This document shows, in pieces, positions 50,190 through 58,778 of a stretch of 64,000 bases of DNA. The stretch spans positions 4,154,001-4,218,000 of the forward strand of contig OY776214.1 in the NCBI GenBank assembly GCA_963675425.1. Reading direction: 5' to 3'. Position 1 is the stretch's first letter. The number at the start of each line of letters is the position of its first letter. The translations under genes were made by a program, and so were the position numbers. The notes below the pieces were generated by a model, which saw nothing but the letters and a program-made list of their open reading frames with translations, was not told the origin of the DNA and did not search any database. The DNA is from Sporobacter sp963675425 (GTDB lineage Bacteria; Bacillota; Clostridia; Oscillospirales; Oscillospiraceae).

Positions 50190-50807
50190 TCAGGCTGTTT
50201 GCGGCATGGGCTCAAGCAGCTCTTCCCTTCCGGACTTTTCTTCGTATGTAACGCCCGCTATACATACGACGGCCTGAGCACAGGCCAGTATGCTGCAGCG
50301 CAGGTCCTGGTCAAACGACGGCCTCGTCTGTCGGTATTCATTCTGCAGACGCATCATAAACGTCTCGGCATCCTCCGTGCCGCTGAGCGCCATAAGCCCG
50401 CCGCAAAGCTCCGCCGCATCCGCCCCGCCGTAGGCCGCGTCCAGATAGCGGAACAGGGACTTTTCATAAACGACATGGTCTTTTAAATCCCCGGCGTAAA
50501 AGCCGCTGTGGGGATAACAAAAAAAATCGGCATAGTAATGGCAGATGACGCCGAGACGTCTCGAAAAGCGCCTGCCACAATATGCGTTGTCCTTTTTTGT
50601 ATCAATCAGTTTCTTTATTTTTTGGCTAACCAGCTCAATTGTGTGGCTGACCGTGTGCGGTTTTGTCACAAAGGAAAGGTACAAATCCGGTAGAATGTTG
50701 CCGAAGAGAAAGCTGCCTTTGTTCAGCTGTACACCGAGCTCCGACTCCGCAAAGCCATAAAGAATACGGCCCAACCGTATATGCGTACGCTTGTTCAAGC
50801 CACCCAC
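50190..50807 (-). CDS. Zinc-dependent phospholipase C-domain protein
   Basis: The 205-residue protein resembles the Zn_dep_PLPC family: an N-terminal His (NKRTHIRLGRI), LFGNILPDLYLSF, HTVSHTIELV and RLGVICHYYADFFCYPHS provide the His/Asp zinc ligands. There is no signal peptide, so it may act in the cytosol or forespore. Many clostridial members have unknown substrates. The start follows GGAGGTGGC. Confidence 0.78.
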   Translation of the reverse strand: MGGLNKRTHIRLGRILYGFAESELGVQLNKGSFLFGNILPDLYLSFVTKPHTVSHTIELVSQKIKKLIDTKKDNAYCGRRFSRRLGVICHYYADFFCYPHSGFYAGDLKDHVVYEKSLFRYLDAAYGGADAAELCGGLMALSGTEDAETFMMRLQNEYRQTRPSFDQDLRCSILACAQAVVCIAGVTYEEKSGREELLEPMPQTA

Positions 50808-50893
50808 CTCCTCGATATCATATTTAACATAATGATGTGAAAATGCTATAAAGGTGATGTTAAATTGTTGTCAAATATTTATAAGTATGAACG

Positions 50894-51532
50894 TTAATCG
50901 CTTTTGGTGAATCGGACAAAACCACCGCCGAGCGGCGTCGTATCGTACCACTTGCGCAGGTCAACCTCAAAAAACCGGCCCTCGTCGGCAACACCGGCTT
51001 CAGCACGTGAACCGTCCGCCTCGTAGTCAAGCGTCAGAATAGTCACCCAGTGCCAGGAATCCAGCCGTTCCTCCTCACCCTTGTCGAGACTCAGAAACGC
51101 CACGGGCGTATCGGCCGCCAGCGCCTTGGCGATAAAGGTGACGACCTCGGAAAATTCGGGTCGCAGACGTTTGTTTTTCGGGATATCCAGTTCCTCAAGC
51201 GTATACGGCAGGTTGTTGACGTCGAGATAAACCCGGGCGCCCTTTGTCAGCGCCGCTGCCGACGGCAGCCCGCGCACGGTGGGCGTGACAAACCGCCAGA
51301 CCTCGTCCATTAGCGCCTCAAACTCACATTTGGGCGACGGCAAACATTGGTCCGGTATGTTGTCTGTCCGGCGGAGATAGTGGATGATACCCGTTATGAC
51401 CGTCGGCCCGCAGCCGGTATAGCGCTTCCAGATCGTTTTATACCATTCCTGCCAGCCGCCGCAAAACAAAACGCCGGATTCGTCAATGATTTCAAACCGT
51501 TTTAAGTTTTTAACTGATACGCTGTGTGCCAT
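50894..51532 (-). CDS. Putative papain-like (C39-type) cysteine protease
   Basis: The 212-residue protein contains KRYTGCGPTVITGIIHYL, which matches the catalytic Cys motif GCGPT of C39-like peptidases (Cys41), a late SWHWVTILTLDY supplying His, and VADEGRFFEVDLRKWYDT as the usual Asp/Trp region. No transporter domain or signal peptide is present, so this is not a bacteriocin exporter. The substrate is unknown. It is an isolated gene. Confidence 0.65.
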   Translation of the reverse strand: MAHSVSVKNLKRFEIIDESGVLFCGGWQEWYKTIWKRYTGCGPTVITGIIHYLRRTDNIPDQCLPSPKCEFEALMDEVWRFVTPTVRGLPSAAALTKGARVYLDVNNLPYTLEELDIPKNKRLRPEFSEVVTFIAKALAADTPVAFLSLDKGEEERLDSWHWVTILTLDYEADGSRAEAGVADEGRFFEVDLRKWYDTTPLGGGFVRFTKSD

Positions 51533-51900
51533 AGCCAGACCTCATAAAACGACAGAATAGTGCTTTAATGTTAACAAAAACACCGCGATAAAGTCAAATA
51601 CAGAAAATGCCACGACGGGTTCCTATGCCAATGTATGGCCGGGGCCGGTCCTCCTGTGCTAAAAACAGCGCCGTATCGGCGCTGCTTAAAGTGTTTTGTA
51701 TAGCTGGGCTTAAAATAAGACGACACCAGCCTTCCCTTGGGGGAAGGTGGCACGGCACAGCCGTGACGGATGAGGGTTTACTTTGTTAGAAATCAGCAAT
51801 AAGTCTCTCATCAGTCTCGCTTACACTCGACAGCTTCCCCCAAGGGAAGCCTTAAAGACCAGAAACGAGGGTTTTATAATGCCGATTTGCCACCACTTGC
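51533..51900. other. 368-bp intergenic region holding the palindromic element
   Basis: The gap between the cysteine-protease-like and DUF2156 genes contains the element at 51728-51852 and otherwise no frame with a ribosome binding site. Confidence 0.6.
51728..51852. repeat. 125-bp palindromic element (MITE-like)
   Basis: The ends CCTTCCCTTGGGGGAAG and CTTCCCCCAAGGGAAG are inverted repeats, with an inner segment GGTGGCACGGCACAGCCGTG followed by ACGGATGAGGG and, on the other side, CTCATCAGTCTCGCTT-ACACTCGACAG. I recall similar short elements as common in Oscillospiraceae genomes. Remnants lie at 4481 and 13385. Confidence 0.75.
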
Positions 51901-52785
51901 TCACGCCAGCTCCACCACATATTTAACCAGCAGCTGCTCCGGGTGATACGACAGCTTTGACTTACGAAGGCCCTCAACGCCGTCGTCCTCTTCACGGTTT
52001 ATAAAGGCGACGTCCTGCGCAAACGCCTTGGCATATTGGTTGACGAGCATCTGGTAGGCGCCCAGATAGTCCGTGTCGGCTTTCTCGATGTGGACAAAAT
52101 GTGTGTCCCCAACCGTTTCGCCGAGCGCGGCGCCAATGGCGCTTCCGCTCACCTTCAGCATCCCGCCCACAAGACCGTACTGATCGAGATGGTCCAGCAC
52201 CTCCAGCGACTTGTGATTACATTCGTCCAGAGCGGGATAATCCGAATCGGGCTGGGCGGCATACTTTTGGAAAAACGCGCTCATTTCCCCAGTATTAGCC
52301 GGACCCACCTCTTCAAACGTCCAGTTGTCATAAGCCTTTAAGAATTTATTAATGTGATTGCGCTGGCCGCTGTATTTCCGGCCGGCCAGGTTTTTGAGGT
52401 CCTCCGCCGCGTAAAGGTAATCCGACCAGGCCCGGTCGGTAGCTGTTTTGGCGTTGGGATAAAGCGACACAATCTTCTCCAGACGCGGGGTGGAAACAGC
52501 GCACAAACGCGGTGTACAGCCTGTCAGCCCGCAGTAATCCACAAGCCTTTCATAAACGGCCTTATCGGCGCATTCGGGCCCTCTGGGCGGCGTAAAGGCA
52601 ATATCGCCCGTCAGATAGACTACCTTTAAATAAAGGTAGTCCTCTTCAAGTGCGAATTCTGTTTGGAAAAAATCGCGCCAGATAAACGTACCGCCAATCG
52701 TACAGTCGCAGATACGGCAGTTATTTTGTGTAAAGTACGGCCTGAGCCTGTCAATATGCCCAAGCTCCAGTTTTTGAAATTGCAA
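51901..52785 (-). CDS. DUF2156 protein (lysylphosphatidylglycerol synthase C-terminal-like)
   Basis: The 294-residue GNAT-fold protein matches the aminoacyl-transferase domain of MprF without the membrane flippase part (YLYAAEDLKNLAGRKYSGQRNHINKFLKAYDNW, HIEKADTDYLGAYQMLVNQYAKAF, VAFINREEDDGVEGLRKSKLSYHP). Such solo proteins occur widely in Clostridia; whether they modify lipids or another acceptor is uncertain. It follows pgsA by 13 bp, suggesting a lipid link. Confidence 0.85.
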   Translation of the reverse strand: MQFQKLELGHIDRLRPYFTQNNCRICDCTIGGTFIWRDFFQTEFALEEDYLYLKVVYLTGDIAFTPPRGPECADKAVYERLVDYCGLTGCTPRLCAVSTPRLEKIVSLYPNAKTATDRAWSDYLYAAEDLKNLAGRKYSGQRNHINKFLKAYDNWTFEEVGPANTGEMSAFFQKYAAQPDSDYPALDECNHKSLEVLDHLDQYGLVGGMLKVSGSAIGAALGETVGDTHFVHIEKADTDYLGAYQMLVNQYAKAFAQDVAFINREEDDGVEGLRKSKLSYHPEQLLVKYVVELA

Positions 52786-52798
52786 GAAAAGTCCTCCG

Positions 52799-53323
52799 CT
52801 ATTTTGTCCAGTTGAGCAGATGTCTGTTTTTGATGAAATATTCCACGCCCGAAACCACCGTCACGAGCAGTATGATGCCGACAAGTCCATATGCAACGTT
52901 CATCGGGATCGGTAAAAGCATTAATATAATGCTGAGCATCGTTACGGCTGTTTTAATCTTTCCCAGAATGCCCGCCGCTATAACATTGCCCCGGTCGACA
53001 GCGACCAGCCGCAGCGCGGTAACGGCAAATTCGCGTACAATGACAATCAGAAGCGCCCACGCCGGCATAAGGCCTTCCTGTGTAAACCATAAAAGCGCCG
53101 CCACAACGAGAACCTTATCGGCCAGCGGATCCATAAATTTCCCAAAATCCGTTATCTGTCCGCGTGTTCTGGCAATATGCCCGTCGATAAAGTCTGTAAA
53201 ACCCGCGATGGCAAAAATACCTGCGGCGACGTAGGCTGAGCCCGGAAAGCCCCAATAGAGTACGATCAGGAATACCGGGATCATAATAACGCGGAGCATC
53301 GTCAGCTTGTTGGCCGTATTCAT
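52799..53323 (-). CDS. pgsA: CDP-diacylglycerol-glycerol-3-phosphate 3-phosphatidyltransferase
   Basis: The 174-residue membrane enzyme makes phosphatidylglycerophosphate from CDP-diacylglycerol and glycerol-3-phosphate. The CDP-alcohol phosphotransferase motif is present (GFTDFIDGHIART then GQITDFGKFMDPLADK, with the conserved Asp residues). About five membrane spans. It starts 6 bp after rimO ends and belongs to the long operon from the two-component genes through recA. Confidence 0.95.
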   Translation of the reverse strand: MNTANKLTMLRVIMIPVFLIVLYWGFPGSAYVAAGIFAIAGFTDFIDGHIARTRGQITDFGKFMDPLADKVLVVAALLWFTQEGLMPAWALLIVIVREFAVTALRLVAVDRGNVIAAGILGKIKTAVTMLSIILMLLPIPMNVAYGLVGIILLVTVVSGVEYFIKNRHLLNWTK

Positions 53324-53329
53324 TCGTTT

Positions 53330-54655
53330 CTACCTCTGATCTTCTTTCTCCAGCACCCCGACCGGCTCGCCGTCCTCGACGCCGGTAATCCGGACACGGC
53401 AAAACATACCGGGCGCGGCGTCTGTTCCGTCGAAACGGATAATACCGTCGATCTCCGGAGACTCGGCAAAGCTGCGGCCGAACCAGCATTCGCCGTCAAA
53501 CCCCTCAACGAGCACCGTCACAATCGAGCCGATCCGGCTATGGCTGAAAGCATCCATAATATCCGACTGCAAAAGCATGGCGGCTTCGGCGCGCGCCACA
53601 GCCGTCTCGCTGTCGGCATAGTCCATACCGGCCGCCGGCGTACCCTCCTCCGGCGAATACGCGAAGACGCCGGCGCGCTCGATTTGCGCCTCTCTTAAAA
53701 AGGCCAGCAGCTCCTCAAATTCCTCTTCTCCCTCACCGGGAAGCCCCGTTATGAGGCTTGTACGCAGTACAACGCCGGGCACCCGTTCGCGCAGTTTTTT
53801 GAAGAGCGCTCGAATCTCGCTGCCTGTCCCCCGCCGTCGCATTTTTTTAAGAATACCATTGTTTATATGCTGGATGGGAATGTCCAGATATTTAAGTATT
53901 TTTTCCTCTTGAGCAATGACGTTAATCAGAACGTCGTCAATTTCATCCGGATAGAGGTAATGCAGCCGTATCCAGTCGATACCGTCCACAGCGCACAGCT
54001 GAGACAGCAGCTCCGGCAGCATTTTTTTGCCGTATAAGTCCAGCCCATAGCGTGTCGTGTCTTGTGCCACGACAATGAGTTCCTTCACGCCGCTGGCGGC
54101 CAGCTCCTCGGCCTCATGCACAACGCTTTCCAGCGCGCGGCTCCTAAAGCGCCCCCGGATACCGGGTATAACACAGTAGGCACAGCGGTTGTCACAGCCC
54201 TCCGCAATTTTCAGGTAGGTCCAGGCTCCCGGCGTTGATAAAATACGGGGGATTTCAGCTTCCGGCCTGTCGATATCGCCAAAGCTTCGGAAGCTTTCAC
54301 CGGCAAGCGCCGCGCTGACGGCGCCGACGATCTCCTGAAAGCTGCCAACGCCGACGACGGCGTCGATCTCCGGCAGCTCTTTTTGTATCTCATCACGGTA
54401 ACGCTCCGGCAGGCAGCCGGCCACAATGATGCGCTTAATCCGCCCGTCGCTTTTAGCCTCAGCCAACTCCAAAATCGTATCGATGGCTTCCGTTTTCGCG
54501 CTTTCTATAAACGCGCATGTGTTGACGACGACAGCGTCGGCTTTGAGACAGTCCTCCGTGAGCTCGTAACCGGCCTGTCGTAATAGGTAAAGCATCTGCT
54601 CGCTGTTGACGAGATTTTTAGCGCAGCCAAGCGAAATAAGTCCAACTTTATTCAT
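53330..54655 (-). CDS. rimO: Ribosomal protein S12 methylthiotransferase
   Basis: The 441-residue radical SAM enzyme adds a methylthio group to Asp of ribosomal protein S12. Its UPF0004 domain has three Cys (ISLGCAKNLVNSEQML, VVVNTCAFI, IVAGCLPERY) for the auxiliary cluster; the radical SAM site is CDNRCAYCVIPGIRG; a C-terminal TRAM domain follows. RimO rather than MiaB is supported by the N-terminal ISLGCAKN. It overlaps recX by 8 bp. Confidence 0.96.
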   Translation of the reverse strand: MNKVGLISLGCAKNLVNSEQMLYLLRQAGYELTEDCLKADAVVVNTCAFIESAKTEAIDTILELAEAKSDGRIKRIIVAGCLPERYRDEIQKELPEIDAVVGVGSFQEIVGAVSAALAGESFRSFGDIDRPEAEIPRILSTPGAWTYLKIAEGCDNRCAYCVIPGIRGRFRSRALESVVHEAEELAASGVKELIVVAQDTTRYGLDLYGKKMLPELLSQLCAVDGIDWIRLHYLYPDEIDDVLINVIAQEEKILKYLDIPIQHINNGILKKMRRRGTGSEIRALFKKLRERVPGVVLRTSLITGLPGEGEEEFEELLAFLREAQIERAGVFAYSPEEGTPAAGMDYADSETAVARAEAAMLLQSDIMDAFSHSRIGSIVTVLVEGFDGECWFGRSFAESPEIDGIIRFDGTDAAPGMFCRVRITGVEDGEPVGVLEKEDQR

Positions 54656-55277
54656 CCGTATCCATTTCCTCTGATTTATAGCGTTCGGTGGCCGCTTTAA
54701 TTTCGTCCCATGAAAAGCCGCGACGGTAAAGCCCGGCGGTAACGCGGCCGAGCTCGTCTCGATCGGGCCTTTTGCCCCGGAGCTTTGCGCTCAGCGCCTT
54801 GTAAGCCGCCTCTTCCATATCCGGTATTCCCGCAAGCGCCGCGTCCCAAAGCTCGCGCTCAATGCCGCGCCGATACAGCTCGTCCCGGATGCGCATAAGG
54901 CCGTAACCGCCGCCGTAGTGGCGCACGATGGAAGCGGCGTATTCCACGTCGTTCACCGCACCGATTTTTACGAGCCAATCGGCAACACTGTGCGATGTTT
55001 CCTCGTTTTCACCTTTTTGAATGAGCCGCTCGGTGATTTCACGGCGTGACATCTGGCGTCTGCCAAGTATACGCATCGCGCGCGCCCGCGCCGCGTGCAG
55101 GCCGGCGTCTTTTTTTAAAGCCTCGTATTCGCCGCCGTCCAGCACGCGCCCCGTATATAAGCCGTGATCGGCCACAAGCGCGGCGTCAAGCGTCATTTTT
55201 TCGCCGTCGTCAAATTCGGCGGCGTATTTATTCGGGTTTTTCGGAGTTACGGCAAGCCTTGTAATTTCAACGCTCAA
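54648..55277 (-). CDS. recX: Recombination regulator RecX
   Basis: The 209-residue helical protein modulates RecA filaments. Motifs: RRQMSRREITERLIQKG, VADWLVKIGAVNDVEYAASIVRHYGGGYGLMRIRDELYRRGI, RRGFSWDEIKAA. The N-terminal extension (DGEKMTLDAALVADHGL) is the Bacillota type. It overlaps the recA end by an ATGA quartet. Confidence 0.95.
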   Translation of the reverse strand: MSVEITRLAVTPKNPNKYAAEFDDGEKMTLDAALVADHGLYTGRVLDGGEYEALKKDAGLHAARARAMRILGRRQMSRREITERLIQKGENEETSHSVADWLVKIGAVNDVEYAASIVRHYGGGYGLMRIRDELYRRGIERELWDAALAGIPDMEEAAYKALSAKLRGKRPDRDELGRVTAGLYRRGFSWDEIKAATERYKSEEMDTDE

Positions 55278-56368
55278 CCGTCAAAATCCTCCGCCGACAC
55301 ATCGACGGCCCGTCCGGCCGCTTTGGCGGCCGCCCGCGCCTGAGGTGACATAAGTTTGTGCGCGTCCAGGCGTATCTTCGCCTCCAGGTCGTTGGCCACA
55401 TCGGGGTTGGCTTTCAGATATTCCTTAACGTTATCGCGTCCCTGCAGGCGCGTTTCCCCGACGGTAAACCACGCGCCGCTTTTTTCAATGAGGCCGAGCT
55501 GGGTTCCGAGATCCATGATCTCGCCCTCGTGCGAGATGCCCTCACCGTACATGATATCAAACTGCGCTTCCTTAAACGGCGGTGCAACCTTGTTCTTAAC
55601 GATCTTGGCGCGCGTGCGGTTGCCGATGACCTCCGTCCCGTTTTTGAGCGATTCGATCCGGCGCACATCAATGCGTACGCTGGCGAAATATTTGAGTGCT
55701 CGGCCGCCCGGCGTTGTCTCGGGATTGCCATACATCACGCCGATCTTTTCGCGCAGCTGGTTGATGAACACGACGATGCAGTTGGTTTTTGATATGGAGC
55801 CGGCGAGCTTGCGCAGCGCCTGCGACATGAGCCGTGCCACGACGCCCACGCTCGAGTCGCCCATCTCGCCCTCGATCTCGCTTCGCGGAACAAGCGCAGC
55901 CACAGAGTCCACCACGACAACGTCAACGGCGCCCGAACGCACGAGCGTCTCAGTGATGGCCAGCGCGTCCTCTCCCGTATCCGGCTGCGATATAAGTAAG
56001 CTTTCCAGATTGATGCCGACGGCGCGGGCGTATGCCGGTTCCAGTGCGTGCTCGGCGTCGACGAAAGCGACCTCGCCGCCGTTTTTCTGGGCCGACGCAA
56101 TGATGTGCAGCGCCAGCGTCGTCTTGCCCGACGACTCCGGGCCGTAGATTTCGATGATGCGGCCCTTGGGAACGCCGCCGATCCCGAGCGCCAGATCCAG
56201 CGACAGAGAACCGGACGGAATCGCCTCGACGTTGACGTGGAGATTCTCACCGAGGCGCATAATCGCCCCTTTGCCGTAGTTTTTTTCTATCTGTGATATG
56301 GCCGTTTCCAGCGCCTTCTTTTTATCTCCGGCAGGCGACGGCGTTTCTTGTTTTTTCTTTTCAGCCAT
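55274..56368 (-). CDS. recA: Recombinase RecA
   Basis: The 364-residue strand-exchange protein. Walker A is GPESSGKTTLALHII near residue 74; other signatures are LSLDLALGIGGVPKGR, EHALEPAYARAVGIN, VAALVPRSEIEGEMGDSSVGVVARLMSQALRKLAG and FINQLREKIGVMYGNPETTPGGRALK. The C-terminus is slightly extended. The gene lies in the operon prmC-recA-recX-rimO-pgsA; I see no clear LexA box in the 30-bp gap before it. Confidence 0.98.
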   Translation of the reverse strand: MAEKKKQETPSPAGDKKKALETAISQIEKNYGKGAIMRLGENLHVNVEAIPSGSLSLDLALGIGGVPKGRIIEIYGPESSGKTTLALHIIASAQKNGGEVAFVDAEHALEPAYARAVGINLESLLISQPDTGEDALAITETLVRSGAVDVVVVDSVAALVPRSEIEGEMGDSSVGVVARLMSQALRKLAGSISKTNCIVVFINQLREKIGVMYGNPETTPGGRALKYFASVRIDVRRIESLKNGTEVIGNRTRAKIVKNKVAPPFKEAQFDIMYGEGISHEGEIMDLGTQLGLIEKSGAWFTVGETRLQGRDNVKEYLKANPDVANDLEAKIRLDAHKLMSPQARAAAKAAGRAVDVSAEDFDG

Positions 56369-56398
56369 GTTTCTTCCTCCCTATTGTCTGGCAAGCAT

Positions 56399-57265
56399 TT
56401 ATTGCTTACTCACGGTCGCAATAACAACCCTTTCAATGTTCAGCGTATCCTTGATAGTCTTAATGTCTTCAAAGCCGTTTTCGGCCAGCAATGCACATAC
56501 CTCGTCAGCCTGGCCCATACCGCATTCAAAGGCAATACGGCCGTTTTCCTTTAAAACGGTTTTCCACTTTGACGCGATGCTTCTATAAAAATTCAGACCG
56601 TCGGACCCGCCGTCGAGCGCCACCCGCGGCTCATAATCCTTAACGGACTTATCGAGCGTATCAATCTCCCGCGTTGGAATATAGGGCGGATTGGAGACAA
56701 TAACATCGAAAACACCCAACAGCATCGGCGGCTCCTCCAGCGCATCGAGCTCGATGCTCGTGACGGAGCGAGTGAGCTTGTTGCGGTTGATGTTGATACG
56801 GCAGATCTTGAGTGCTTCCGGCGACTTGTCGGCCAGAAGCACGCGCGAAAACGGCACGTTGGCCGCTATAGCCAGCCCCACGCAGCCGCTGCCGGCGCAC
56901 AGATCCAGTATGCGCTTGCCGTTTAAATTATTTTTAAGCTCGGATATAACGGTTCCGGCCAGCACCTCGGTATCGATACGCGGGATTAAAACGTCCCGGC
57001 TGACGGTGAGCGGCATGCCGTAAAATTCCCACTCGCCGAGAATGTACGCAATAGGCTCGCCGGCAATACGGCGCGCGAGCAGCTGCTCAACTGCGGTTTC
57101 AAACGTCGGGTCCGTCACATATAGGTTCCGGTCACGCATAAACTGCTCGATCGTTTTGCCGGATGATGACGTGACGATCAGCCGCGCCTCGGCGTCGGAG
57201 GTTTCAAAACCTGCCTCACGCAGCCGTTTGCGCGCGGAGAGATATACAGCGTTATAGGTTTTGAT
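56399..57265 (-). CDS. prmC: Peptide chain release factor N5-glutamine methyltransferase (start uncertain)
   Basis: PrmC/HemK methylates the GGQ motif of release factors. The catalytic domain is complete: ILDLCAGSGCVGLAIA (SAM) and VSNPPYIPTREI. The first ATG, at 57139, would delete most of the N-terminal helical domain; the in-frame sequence upstream reads IKTYNAVYLSARKRLREAGF, then ETSDAEARLIVTSSSGKTIE, a normal PrmC beginning. No ATG, GTG or TTG lies in that stretch. Upstream is a run of ten G (57281-57272), which could act as a Shine-Dalgarno sequence, followed by ATCGCT-ATC. ATC at 57265 is proposed as a near-cognate start; a sequence error near the G run is the alternative. Confidence 0.85.
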   Translation of the reverse strand: MKTYNAVYLSARKRLREAGFETSDAEARLIVTSSSGKTIEQFMRDRNLYVTDPTFETAVEQLLARRIAGEPIAYILGEWEFYGMPLTVSRDVLIPRIDTEVLAGTVISELKNNLNGKRILDLCAGSGCVGLAIAANVPFSRVLLADKSPEALKICRININRNKLTRSVTSIELDALEEPPMLLGVFDVIVSNPPYIPTREIDTLDKSVKDYEPRVALDGGSDGLNFYRSIASKWKTVLKENGRIAFECGMGQADEVCALLAENGFEDIKTIKDTLNIERVVIATVSKQ

Positions 57266-57311
57266 AGCGATCCCCCCCCCCAGTTACAATCCTCAGTCTG
57301 CCGCCGTTTTG

Positions 57312-58745
57312 TCAGATCGAGCTGCTGACCGGCAGCCTGATCGACACTAAAAGGCCGCCGCCGTCAGCATTTTCAAGAATCATTTCGCCGCCGTGGAAAC
57401 GGACAATCTCATCACAGACGGCCAGGCCGATGCCGCTGCCGCGCTCCTTGGCATTGGAACCCTTGTAAAATTTCATTTTGACATTGGACATCTCGTCCTC
57501 AGGAATACCGGGTCCGTAATCCCGTATGGTGACGGTAACATATGAGCCGTCGAAGTAGACGGCGACCTCAATACGCTTTCCCTCACGGCCGTATTTAGCG
57601 GCATTGTCAAAGAGATTTAAAAACACCTGCTTGAGCCGGTTGGGGTCGCCGGGAATGAGCGGTATCTCGTCCTCATACGGCTGATAAACAAGCTCGACGT
57701 GATCCTGATTAAGAAGCTCACGGTAAGTAAAAATAGAATCCTCCAGCTCAGCGCCAATGTCAATAGGTTCGATGTTGAGCGTAAAGCGGCCGTCTTCCAT
57801 GCGCGTAAATTCCAGCAGGCTCTCCACCATTTTGGTGAGCCTACGCGCCTCCTTGAGCATGATTGCGATCCCTTTTTTCGTTTCGACATCGATATCGTCG
57901 CTGTAGACGAGCGTTTCACCCCAGCCGGTAATAGCCGTCAGCGGCGTGCGCAGCTCGTGGGATATGGAAGAAATAAATTCCGTCTGTATTTTTTCCGACT
58001 GGGCGATTTTAAGCGACATCTCGTTGATAGACGCCACCATCTCGCCAATTTCGTCGCCATATTTCTTATTGATTTGTATGCCGTAGCTTCCCTGCGCGAT
58101 ACGCTTGGACATTTTCGTGATCTCGATGACCGACTCGATAACGGAACGAATGAAAACAAGATTGATGACAATAACCAGCAGCATCACAAGGGCCCCGAGC
58201 GCGCATGCCGCCAGAATGTTCACGGCAATCTGCCTGTCGGCGGTCCTCATGCTTGTAATATACCGCATCACGCCGATAGTCTGGCCGTTGGAATACACAA
58301 TCGGCGCCGAGGCGGACATGATCCGCTCACCTGTCGACGGGCCTTTGCCGTGCCACGAAGATATCTGGCCGGTGGTGATGGCATCCTGAATGTCCGGCGT
58401 ATTCGGCGAGGAGCCAGCCGATATCCCGTACGTTGAGACGATGATGTGGCCGTCACTGTCTAAAAACTGGAGCTCCAGCTTATTGCTGTCTTCAAATAAT
58501 TCGGTGTAGATATAGGCGCTGTCGTAAAATTCAGAAGCGCTTTTGGCCACGTAGTTGGAAAAGAAGTCCGTAGCGGTCCGGGCCTTTGTCTCCAGGCCCG
58601 TCTGCACCGTGTTGTAATAATTGGAATAGATAATGACGGAAAACACTGTCAGGACAACCATGATCGTCACAAGCACAAGAAGAACGCTGCCGCGAAACCA
58701 GCGCCACCTTAATCCGCTTGTTTGTATCCCTTTGTGCTTGTCCAT
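57312..58745 (-). CDS. Sensor histidine kinase
   Basis: The 477-residue membrane kinase has TM1 (VLLVLVTIMVVLTVFSVIIY), an extracellular sensor of about 130 residues, TM2 (ILAACALGALVMLLVIVINLVF), HAMP, a HisKA domain with SISHELRTPLTAITGW (phospho-His), and HATPase_c with DNAAKYG, RDYGPGIPEDE and GSGIGLAVCDEIV. The stop comes 34 bp before the ten-G run upstream of prmC. It pairs with the response regulator directly upstream. Confidence 0.95.
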   Translation of the reverse strand: MDKHKGIQTSGLRWRWFRGSVLLVLVTIMVVLTVFSVIIYSNYYNTVQTGLETKARTATDFFSNYVAKSASEFYDSAYIYTELFEDSNKLELQFLDSDGHIIVSTYGISAGSSPNTPDIQDAITTGQISSWHGKGPSTGERIMSASAPIVYSNGQTIGVMRYITSMRTADRQIAVNILAACALGALVMLLVIVINLVFIRSVIESVIEITKMSKRIAQGSYGIQINKKYGDEIGEMVASINEMSLKIAQSEKIQTEFISSISHELRTPLTAITGWGETLVYSDDIDVETKKGIAIMLKEARRLTKMVESLLEFTRMEDGRFTLNIEPIDIGAELEDSIFTYRELLNQDHVELVYQPYEDEIPLIPGDPNRLKQVFLNLFDNAAKYGREGKRIEVAVYFDGSYVTVTIRDYGPGIPEDEMSNVKMKFYKGSNAKERGSGIGLAVCDEIVRFHGGEMILENADGGGLLVSIRLPVSSSI

Positions 58746-58778
58746 AACGTTTTACCTGCTTTCAGACGGGTTTTTCGC

